From Tachypleus tridentatus (lineage: Eukaryota > Arthropoda > Merostomata > Xiphosura > Limulidae): DNA of 64,000 bases. Positions 12,101 through 24,100 of the stretch are shown here, piece by piece (position 1 is the stretch's first letter; every line of letters starts with the position of its first letter). Under the pieces are notes generated by a model, which was not told the origin of the DNA, made no database searches, and saw only the letters and a list, made by a program, of their open reading frames with translations. The stretch spans positions 42,847,094-42,911,093 of the forward strand of contig NC_134830.1 of the NCBI RefSeq assembly GCF_004210375.1, given 5' to 3'. The translations under genes were made by a program, and so were the position numbers.

Positions 12101-15100
12101 ACAAAACGTTGGTCAATCCATTGCACAGTCAGGTGGATAACGCACCAAACTTCTATTAACAAGATTGAGGATCAATCCTAATCAACTTAAAAATAGTTTT
12201 TCTTCAGGATTTTTCTGAAAACGACAACAGATTACGAGCGGAACGCGTTAATAATTATTTAGGGGTAGTTAATGAAATATCAATTATTAGGTTTCGGAGG
12301 ATTTTATAGATTATTAACCATGACAATGAATAATTTATTTTGTAGCCTTTCATTCATCTCTGTATTATTTGGTTTTGTTTGAAATTAACCACAAGGCTAC
12401 ACAATGGGCTACATTTGTTCTGTTCACTACGGCTATCAAAACTCAGATTTTAGTATCGTAAGTCCGCAGACATACAGCTGTACAACTGAGGGTATGGGGG
12501 GGGGGTTTGGAAATACAATTGTAAAGATAATGTTATATAAACTTCCTGAATTTCAATGTTTAAAATAAAGAGTTGCACATAACATTCCAGAACTTTAAGG
12601 TGTCTCATTATTCGTCTGTCGTAATTATTTAAACACTAAAAGCAAAAGATAGATAAAAACAATCGTTTGTGGTTTCAAAAGTATTTCTTGACTCTAGATG
12701 AAAACGTTGAAGTGATGTCACCGACGAGATAATGCTCCCACCCAAACATAGACGCCTTCGTCTATCAGTTGGAATGCACGCCACAATTTTCAAGATGTTC
12801 ATCTCAGTGAATTTACTAACACTTGACGTTTGTCGTTTCGTTATTCATAGACCCAACTAAAAAAAGAAATTTTCCATCAAATGCTTCCTGTTTTACTTCC
12901 TACTTTCAGCTATTTACTAAAAAAAAGAAGAAGATTATTCAGAGACTATTTCCGTTTGTTCTTAGATAAGACTTATGAACAGTTCTAAGATCACTGGTTT
13001 GGTAACTTTACTTATAATGCAGTTTGTTTTTGTTGTAAAGTCGAACATGATTAATTATAAAACTAAATTTGAATACCCTGCCCTATTACGACCTTAGAAA
13101 CACTTTCAAGAGGCTTAAAACAATGATTGAAGAGTATAGATAAACAAATTAAATTGAGAACCTAACCACTCGTGAACATCAAATTCCAAACATATCACCT
13201 TTTTCATGTTGCATTTAAGTTATTTGCAAACTGGTTTTAGTTTGAATTTGGCGCAAAGCTACACGAGGGCTATCTGCACTAGCCGTCCCTAATATAGCAG
13301 TGTAAGACCAGAGGGAAGGCAGCTAATCATCACCACCCACCGCCAACTCTTGGGCTATTCGTTTACCAATGAATAGTGGGACTGACTTAACATTATAACG
13401 CCCCCACGGCTGAAAGGGTGAGCATGTTTGGTGTGACGGCGATTCAAACCAGCGATCCTCAGATTACGTGTCAAGTGCCTTAACCACCTGGCCATGCTGG
13501 GCCTATTTGCAAATTAGACTTTAAAGTCAGATTATAGTAATGATAATTTTTATTCTTTTAAAGATTAAGTTATTTTGCACTACATACTGAACCGTTATAA
13601 TTTATGTTTTAATACGTTTTAAACCTTCCTAAGAAAAATTCCTCTTTTATTTGAATGATATCACCGTTTGATATTACCATAACGTATCTATTTGTTTTAA
13701 AGTCATTCTAGTAAGACAACAATATTAAATAGCAAAATAATAAAGTAAAGACAAAACACGCTGGAAGTGGTGATGCAGTTTGCTTATTATGCAACGTTAT
13801 ATGGATATGAGCTAAGTCTTACAAATGGAAAAAATATATATGCACCCTATCGTAATTTAAGTGAATTGTACCGTTAAAAACATATATTATTTATAAGTAC
13901 AAGCAGGCCGCGCTAGTAATTAAACAATAACATTTAAGAACGTTATTTGTGGACAGTTTAAACCATCTAATTTTGATTGGCTGTTCTTTTTCTATTCAGA
14001 GGTCATGTAGGCGAATTAGAGTAATGTCAAGTGATGACAGTTACTAATAGATTTTACAGATGGCGCGACAAAGAATGCTTTTTCTGTCTTATGTGGATAA
14101 ATGTGGTGTTATCCGCTACATGAAGCCATATGACAAATGTTATAGCCATTTTAACCCCTTATAGAAACATACAAAAAATTGTGAACGTTTGTATTTTTAA
14201 CTACGCGGAAATTTCGTGGCTTCTACGTGAAGAGCACTTCAGGTTTTGTCGTCTCTCTAATACAGCTTCAAGTGATAAGTTGGTATTTGTCGAGATAACA
14301 ATATTTTCGAATTAAGAGTTTTCCAAGTAATACGAATCATTTTCATTGTGTAATACTTTCTTCAATATGGAAGAAATATACTCCCAATGTGAGCCAGGTG
14401 GGTTAAGGCATTTGACTCGTAATCTGAGGGTCACGGGTTCGAATCTCCGTCGCACCAAACATGCTCGCCCTTTCAGCCATCTGGGCGTTATAACGTGACG
14501 ATCAATCCCACTATTCGTTGGTAAAAGAGTAGCCCAAGAGTTGGCGATGGGTGGTGATGACTAGCTGCCTTTGCCTCTAGTCTTACTGCTGCCCCCCGCT
14601 AGTATAGCGGTATGTCTCCGGATTTACAACGCTAAAATCAGGGGTTCGATTCCCCTCGGTGGGCTGAGCAGATAGCCCTATGTGGCTTTGCTATAAGAAA
14701 AACACAAACACACCTTACACTGCTAAAATAGGGACGGTTAACGCAGGTAGCCCTCGAGTAGCTTTGCGCGAAGTTCAAAAACAAACAAACAAAGTCCATG
14801 TGAAACAGCTATAAAAGTTTGCGAACGTACAATGCTAAAAGCCAGAGTTCGATTCCCGGCGATGAACACAGCAGATAGTCTAATGAAGTTTTGCTGAAAA
14901 ACAAACAAGAAAAAATATAAAAGACAACTAATATGTGTTTAAAATATTGGTGATGGTTTATTAATAAAGCAAACATTTACGTTATACACGTGTGTGTGTG
15001 TTTGTATAAAGTATATAACAATGTTTGAGATACTTTAATGATTGAATCTTTTTACAAGTGTGCTACATAAATTGGGTGGCTATTCGACTGATGTCAAATA

Positions 15101-18100
15101 CCGTTTCAAAAACCAAACATTATTTTTTTTTTACTTTTCACTGTAGTTGTTGGACTTGTTACTTAGGCATATTTATAAATACAATAGTACTGTCTGTTGC
15201 ATGTCCTTGTAACTACTTTGCAAAGTATCGATAGATCTTTATCAAAATTACTGTGTACGTTCATTAGATTCAAGGAAAAATACATACAAGTATTCAGTTT
15301 TCATATGACGTATTGCGGCTTTTATCAGTGTGTTTACATTTTTTACCACTATCCCACCTCATATGAATGAATCTTTACCAAACTTGGCATGAAAGTTCGT
15401 ACGGTCCAAGAGGAGATACATACAAATGCTCTATTTTACATTTCTTGTTCTGTAGTTTTTGTAAGCGATTTTTTACAATTCGATATAAACTTTTCATGTC
15501 CCAAAATAACGTTTAATTTATCATGAATATACGTAATTTCAGTCCAGGAGATGGGTAGTCCAGCTAGTGTATAGTTAAGGTATAAATAAATATTGTTATC
15601 TTGTGTCAAACCATTGTTGATTTGTTCTTTGCGGTTTCATGTTATTCGTTCATATAGTGATATTAAGTTTCATTTTCGGTTTGAGAATCTTCAAGAATAT
15701 GTTCTGAAAAATAAAGTATTCGATTCAAAATTTATAGAATGATTTAGTATTAATTATGTATCTCTTATTCTGTTTTAGTTTCGTAGCAATCAACCACCAA
15801 TATTTCGAGAATTGGTGTTGAAATTATGTAAATAACCTCAAGTTGTCGTTTAATCTGTCAAATGACTGGTCAATTTGTAGACCGTTGCTAATAAAATATA
15901 TATGGGATTTTCACTTTAAATTTTATCATAAGTTATTTCCACGAAACACTCAACGACTCTTTCTCATAGAACCCCCCAGTATCATGATGGTATGTCTGCG
16001 GACTTACAACGCTAAAATCCGAGTTTTGATACCCAGACAAAGCACAGATAGCCCATTGTGTTTCTTTGCACTTAACTTCAAATAAACAAGCAAAATAAAA
16101 AAATTCTCATAGGAGATAAAACTAAAACTACTTATAATACAAGAAGCGTGCTAAGATAACCCATGATCGTTACAACGAAGTAGAGTTATATTTATTATGA
16201 TTACAATGCTCAACAATTTATGCTTTTATGTACCAAATACGCGTCTTTCAGAAGGCTTGTTACTTACTTTCTTCAAATTCTATTAAATTATGTTAGTTTA
16301 CGTTTTACAGAAATGTTTTGTAATGTAGAAAGAGAATTCTAGTTACTTTGGTGGAAGTTACAACAAATAACTGTTCATATCTTTCTAATATAAAGTTACA
16401 ATAAAATTCAGCCAATGTTTAATTATCTCGCTGGGAAAAGGCAGAACTATTATACATGTTTCGTAAAACACAACTATCAGAATGGAAGTACTTCGTTTCA
16501 AATTTTGTTAAATTCTCCAATATGGTAAATCAAAGGACAGCATCTTTATAAACATATATAATATCCCAGTAGATCTTTCTTGAAAATAAGGACTCTCAAA
16601 TAGACGCATCCTTTTTCCGGCGAACATTTGTATTCAACAATTTAATAATATTTCGGACTAAAAGGCTTTTATGTTTAAGATTTATAATTGATATTGGCAT
16701 TTTCAAGCTAATTAACGTCCAATACAACGTATGGGCTGAGCAGCCGGATCAAAGATCCTTAGGTTTAGGATTAACCCTATATGTTTAACATGGAATTATT
16801 AAACCATAAGTAGGGCAGTCAGTATGAAAATTGATTGCCGAACAGATAGTTCGATTGTTTTTCCTTGGATGTACATATTTAAAGTTGATAGTGAGTTTAC
16901 ATTATCCAGGTTTCAAGCAGTTTTCAGTAAACATATAATTGAAGGAACATTTTAATCGTAATAATTAAAGACTTTAGAGCAACTTATTACAGCTACAGCT
17001 TTTGCATTTTTTTTTCAGGAAAGCATATAAGAACTAACGTAATACGTCACATTTCTTGTTACTGAGATATATGTATATATCACATGTTGTGGTAATATAA
17101 CAAAAAGCATTAATTAACTTCAGAACTGAAAAATACGTAAAGTGTTAAGAATGAACGTGATAAGTTATTACTGTAATAACTTTGTTCGTATAACAACATG
17201 AATATTAGGCCTATGACCTTTTCAAACACCTCATTCTTAATTTAGTTCGTGTTACATATTATAATTCATCTCGGACGAACCTTCAATTTATTACAACTTG
17301 AAGTGGCCTAAAACTGAGTAAGATAGTTCTTTGCATTTAGAAGTTAATTTAATGTTGATGTAAAACACATTTATGATATTTGACAGCAAGATTGATACAC
17401 ACAATTGTATGATATTTGACAGCAAGATTGATACACACAATTGTATGATGTTTGACAGCAAGATTGATACACACAATTGTATGATATTTGACAGCAAGAT
17501 TGATACACACAATTTTATGATATTTGACAGCAAGATTAATACACACAATTGTATGATGTTTGACAGCAAGATTGATACACACAATTTTATGATATTTGAC
17601 AGCAAGATTGATACACACAATTGTATGATATTTGACAGCAAGATTGATACACACAATTGTATGATATTTGACAGCAAGATTGATACACACAATTGTATGA
17701 TACTTGCCAACAAGATTGATACACACAATTTTCTTTCTTGATACAAATATAATTTGTTATTCAAACAATAATACAATTAGAGCCCGCGACCCTCGGATTA
17801 CGAGTCGAGCGCCCTAACCACCTGTTCATGCCGAATCCGATGGTATTTTGTATATTCGAAGATAAGAATAGGTAATACATTAACCATTAGCTGCCTTCTT
17901 TCTAGTCTTACACTGCTAAATTAGGGACGGCTGGCGCAGATAGCTCTCGTGTATCTTTGCGCAAAATTCAAAAAACAAATAAACAATCAAAATACTATAA
18001 CAATATGTAAACTTTAAAAAATAACTTAGTTATGCTCTATCTTACATACTTAGTTGCGTGTGTAGCTATGATCATACAAAGCGCTTATATTGTAATTTAT

Positions 18101-21100
18101 CTAGAGATTTAGAACAAGGAATATAAAATGATTACGAAATAAAACTGAACGCAATAACTAGTTCTGAAGTATTCAGTAGATACGACAGTTGTTTATAATT
18201 AGGAATAAAACTAACATTGAAAAAAGCTTAGGAAAACTATAGTTCAAACTAAAGTACACATATGTATCTCAGAACGGTTGGAAAACCTTATAAGAAAACA
18301 CAACATTCCAGTAAACATCAAATTTATTTAGAAAGCAGGTACAAAACTAAAATCCATACTATATAAAAATTACACTGACAAACACAACACCAACATTATA
18401 TATAAAATACAATGTAACAACTGCCACGATTTCTATACTGGAAAAACAAGCAGAAAAATGGAAACTAGATTCAAAGAACAAAAAAAAACACCTTCACACA
18501 TACTTAAACACTGCAAATCAAACAAACACAACATAACCGTAGAAAACACCCAGATACTAAGTAAGGAAACAAGCATAAACAAACGTAAAATCAAAGAAGC
18601 CCCACTTATACAACAACTCAAACCCAAATTAAACCAATATAAAGGAACACCCTTATACCTATATTAATTATTAACCTAACATCCACCTGCAACGCCCCCT
18701 ACAATCTCATACCAGTTTATACTCTCATCCCTAAGACATGTGTATGTCAACGGTCACATTCAAACTCTCTTCTTTCTTAACCTTAAGATGACCTAAGAAG
18801 GTCGAAACGTTGTTCTATCCTTATCAATAAAATTGTTAATACTCATACCAGCTGTTCTTAGATACATTTTTATTTCAAATGAGTTTCTTGTCATCAAGAA
18901 TAAACTACACATAATTTTGTAGTTCGGGATGATTATCTTAAACTAAAAAAACTCAGTTTTTCTTTCTTTTGGCAAGCCGTCAATGAACCGTATAGTATTT
19001 GTACTGTGAGATACTTGTACTTGCCAATAATACGTAAATGTATTTTAATTTCTGAAAATAATTCTTTAGGGTCTCGTGAATGTTAGGCTTATTTACAGTA
19101 ACAGTGGGGGTCACATGGATAAAGTTTACTCGTTACTACAGTGTAATATTACTGTCGCATGTCGTAATGCTCGTCTTCTTCCACTGGTATATGTTTGAGT
19201 TTTTCGTGAATTCCTGACCTGACATGAGTTTATCTTGATGTGGGCGTCTAGATTCATCTCACGAATAGTGGGTGGTAACCATTACGTGACATGCATAAAG
19301 CAGGTGGCTTGGATTCATTAATCCGCATGTCCAATTATATTCTCACTTCAATGTACTCTACTCATGATACCACGATATTGTTGTGGCACGACACATACTT
19401 TATCTCACTAGAAACAACTTATGCAACACGAGGTCTTTAGGAAGGTAAATTAACCAAAATAAAAACAATGCTCAGAATCCCTAACTCTAATTATCACAAG
19501 CATATGGTTGGGGCAGGGAAATGCTTCTATGTTGGTCAATGACATAACAAAACGTTCGTCAAAGACTTTTAATTTTTCTGTTTCTCTTCATAACGTCCTT
19601 CGTGTTTCTTTCGTGTTATTTTGTTATCTATAATATCACATTAATTTGTCTCTTTTATTTATTGTTAACCACTAAGCTATACAATGGGCTATACGTGCTG
19701 TGCTCACCATAGGGATCGAAACTTGTTTTCTAGTGTAATAACTCTGCAGACTTAACATTGTACTACTGTAAAAGGGGCATATTTTATTAAGAAATTATTA
19801 ACGACCGAATAATTTCGATATAGGCCCGACATGGCCAGGTGGTTAGGGCGCTTGACTCACAATATGAGGGTCACGGGTTGGAATCCCCTTCACACCAAAC
19901 ATGCTCGCCCTTTCAGCCGTGTGGGCATTATAATGTTACGATAAGTCCCGTATTCTTTGATATAACAGTAGCCCAAAGAGTAGTTGGCCTAGTCTTTCAC
20001 TGATAAATTAGGAACGGCTAACACACATAGCCCTCGAGTAGCTTTGCAGGAAATTTTAAAAAACCGCCACTATGAAATCGTGAACTATGGAATAAATGCT
20101 ATAAATTGCACTTGGTATGAATAAAGAGTGAGGCGTGCCGGGAGATAATAGTTTTTATATCGGTTTCACTTCTTACGAGTGAAATGTTTGACAGAATTAT
20201 GTTCTAGAACAGAGTGTGTTGAAAATCTTTATGAACAAAGTTTTTTTGTAGTCTTCAATGTGAAAACAAAAATAATATGCATGTATAATTTGTACAATCT
20301 GATTAACAGAATGTCTAAACTAATATTCAAGCATATTGTTTTTCACATTTCTTATTACGCTATCTTATAAATTAGAATCTACTGTTAAAAGATAAGATCT
20401 TCAGTATAATGAAGCGTAAAGTTCTAACGTCTAAAATTCATATCAGTTCCAACTGTTGTCTAAAAATGTTCAAATTCATTAACAGCTAATAGCTGCTACA
20501 AACTTCCTGTTTAGTACAAAAACTTAGCATTTACCTTTTTCATGTTAATCGACAGAAGTTTACTATAAAGGATAACGTTTCGAAGGAAAGGAAATCCTTT
20601 ATGATAAACTATACCGCACTATCTATGGCAGCAGTTTGACTATTAAGGGTTGACTGACATTTTGATAACATTACGATTCTCTGAGGTTTGACTCATATTT
20701 TTCTGTTTTAAGCGTAAAAATGATTTCAACTGATATTTCAGTAACATCAACGAGTTAAGATACTATGTCTGATTCATTTTTTCTATAAAACAGCGGTCAA
20801 CATTAAATTATAATCGAAATTATTCGTTATCAAATTATTGAGATATTAATTTGAACGATATTTTTATAATATCATATCATCAGGTTACAATGTCTGCTAT
20901 AAATAGCATGTATTTTATGGTTCATTATACGTCTAATAAAACGATTCATTTAGGTAATTTCATTCAAATATATATTTCACTAATTTCATTTTTTATGGTG
21001 TCTGTATCGTGCATTTTTAAACAAAAGAGAAATAAAACACAGAGGGAAAGCCAGACAGACTCTTCCATCTCAATTAGTAAAATAAAAAAAAAAGTCTCGT

Positions 21101-24100
21101 AACGTGTAATTCATATACTACAAACAGGTTTGTAATCATAGTTTGCACTCGTACACGTCTGCAACTAATTGATCACTAAAACCCAAGAAGCGTGAAGCAA
21201 ATGAGCTGTTATTCTATTGTTTACTACGAGATTTCGTATCTAATTACGAAGAAAGGTACAAAAGTCAACTACAGATTCAGGAAATAGAATGATTTCGTAT
21301 TCTTTAAAGTCATTTTATCTCGTTAAATTTTGTGGTATTATGAATCGTGACATCACTTTTACAGTTTAGCGCCTGTGAACAATACCAGTAAAACCTGTAT
21401 AATTTCTAAGGATCCCCGCTTAACGGTTTTTGGTTTTGAATTTCGTGCAGAGCTACACGAGGGCTATCTGCGCTAACCGTCCCTAATGTAGCAGTGTAAG
21501 ACAAGAGGGAAGGCAGCTAGTCATCGCCACCCTCCGCCAACTCTTGGGCTACTCTTTTACCAACGAATAGTGGGATTGACTGTAACATTATAACACCCCT
21601 ACGACTGAAAGGGCGAGCATGTTTGGTGTGACAGGGATTTGAACCCGCGGCTCCGTTTCTCCTTAGATTACGAGTCGAGCGCCTTAACCCATCTGGCCAT
21701 GCCAAGTTTAAATATGCTATTTTATATTCAGTTGTTTTAAAGCCATTAACAAATTTTATTTAATTTCTATTGTGAATATTGGTATAGAGGACATTTTAAT
21801 AAAAGTAATAAATGACCTTACAACACCACATTTTAATATTTTTCTTTAAGTGGACACTTAACGTTTCGCTTCATTGCTTCTACAGGAGCGTTTTAATAAA
21901 ACATAAACCGTATCTGACAGCGTAAAGCTTCATATGGTTTAAATAATGAACTATTATCGAATCTATAGGGTACATTTCCAGCTCCAACGTTTCACATATT
22001 AAGAAGTAAAGCTTATTGCTGAATGAATTACATTGTAAAGCGAAACGGTGAGCGTCCAATTAAAGAAAAATGGCAAACCTAGTGTAAAAGGGCTGTTTAT
22101 TTTTAATATTATAAAAAGTTAATAAATATTGGTTATTACTAAGTTAATGAAATAGGCGAACACTTAGACGTTCAGATCTTTCCTATCAAAATGAAAAAAA
22201 GAAAAAGAATCTTGACTTGTCTTTCCGGGACTTTTTTCGATCAGCGTTACAAATCTCATATCGTTAGAAAGGCTTTTGTTTGACAAGTCTGGATTTTGTA
22301 TAGGTTTTACTATTCAGAATAACGTTTCTATTTTGTGCTTAGTCAAACTTTTTAAAGCAACAAGTATAGTACATGGTGGAACAATAACGTTATTACCACG
22401 TGACGAGTGTCTTCGACTTCAAATTTAGTTTTTTTATTCGCAAAGTATTTCATACAAACAATACGTAGTCCGTGTGTAAATCCCTAAAAAATTAACATTA
22501 CATTAAATACAATTTTTATTGACTTTCTCGACTTACTTAGGTTTAAACGACGCATGCGGAGTCTATCCAAAACTGCATGCTTATCACTTTGTGAGCACGC
22601 TTTCAGACGCTTCTGCATAATTAGCTACGTTTGTATTCATTATAACCTTACATTTACTTTACTTTACCATAATTAATCTTCGTTTCGTTTCACAGGCTGC
22701 TATTGAAATTTTTTAGCTATTTTATTATTAGTATGGGTTTCATTATTTGGGTTTGTGAGTTTCTTTGTTTCAGCCCGTAAAACTGTTATATACTGAACGT
22801 TCGTAACTCTTTCATACTCTGAACACTATCATAAATACCGTTACTATATTGTTCACTTTATGTTTTTGTTTATCAAATAAAGTTACGTACGTGTAGTTTT
22901 TTAAATAAAGTTACCTCTACGTGATTTTATTTGTATAATATATAAACTATTTTTAAATCGGCCAGTATTTATCGATCGAGCACACAATACGTTCAGTAAA
23001 GCGTGACTTAAACGTTGTGCTTTAAAATGACAGAATAAGAAAATGTTAAAAGAAAGGTGTGAAAGCTTGTATTTTTGGTTTTTTATTTAATTTCGCGCAA
23101 AGCTACTCAAGGGCTATCTGTGCTAGCCATCCCTAATTTAGCAGTGTAAGACCAGAGGGAAGGCAGCTAGTCATCACCACCCATCGCCAACTCTTGGGCT
23201 ACTCTTTGACTAACGAATAGTGGGATTGATCGTCACATTATAACACCCCCACGGCTGAAAAGGAGAGCATATTTAGTGCGACGGAGATGCGAACCCGCGA
23301 TCCTCAGATTACGAGTCGCACGCCTTGACACACCTGGCCATGCCAGGCTGCGTGAAAGCTTCATTTTGTATTTTGAGAGTCGTGAGTAGTATACATTTAT
23401 TAATATAAAAGTCCTTTATTACTTCTGCATCATTGTAAAGAAAAGCTTCATCTTAAAGTGATGGCGTCGGACTTTTTAACATAAAGAAAATCTTAAATGA
23501 TGCTTTTATAGAGTCAATTTTTAAATCATAAGATGAGTGATAATTATCGTGTTTATAATTTAATTATATCTAATGAGATACATTTTGCCCAAGTACACGA
23601 AAAGTAGCTCACAAGCAATAAGCGTCAAGAACACTTCAAGTGGATCTTCGGTAGGTGGCGAGATATATATATATATATATATATATACATAATTACGGAT
23701 AGCCAAATAACGGATATATGTTCATTTGGAAAGGATCTGGATTCAGATAATACGTACACGAGTTTTCACATTTAATTTGTTTTAAAATAAGTAGTTTTTA
23801 AAGTGTTTTTTTTCGAATCAATTTCGTGTAGAAAAATGCACGTGATGTACGCTTTTTAAAATTGATAAAAGCTCCCAATACTTAACGCATGATCATGGCG
23901 ATATGGAAATGTTGTATGGTTGGGGAATAAGTCTGAATGAACAGACTGGTCTCTGTATAATGGCAAATTGTACTATTAATGCGTGTTATTATAGGATCCT
24001 CATTCTAAGATGATTTGTTCTGCAAATTCTAAGATCATTTGTTCTGCAGTGCACTTGGCCCTGGTTTCAGGCTTATGGGTGACACAACTTACAACATTGC

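Noticed and set aside
14590-14660. tRNA gene (cloverleaf-like segment with A and B boxes)
   Set aside because: It is the head of a SINE-B with a conserved 3' extension and tail; acceptor-stem pairing is poor and many copies with the same extension occur.
17371-17740. CRISPR-like regular array
   Set aside because: Units are directly abutting without unique spacers and the genome is eukaryotic.
17291-17776. Three ORFs of 122-161 codons with a repetitive protein
   Set aside because: Artefact of the 36-bp minisatellite; no signal peptide logic, splice sites or non-repeat domain.
21517-21705. 62-codon ORF with Arg-rich N-terminus
   Set aside because: It is the SINE-A head and body read through; the same peptide style recurs at 39201-39548 and 54851-55139, also SINE-A.
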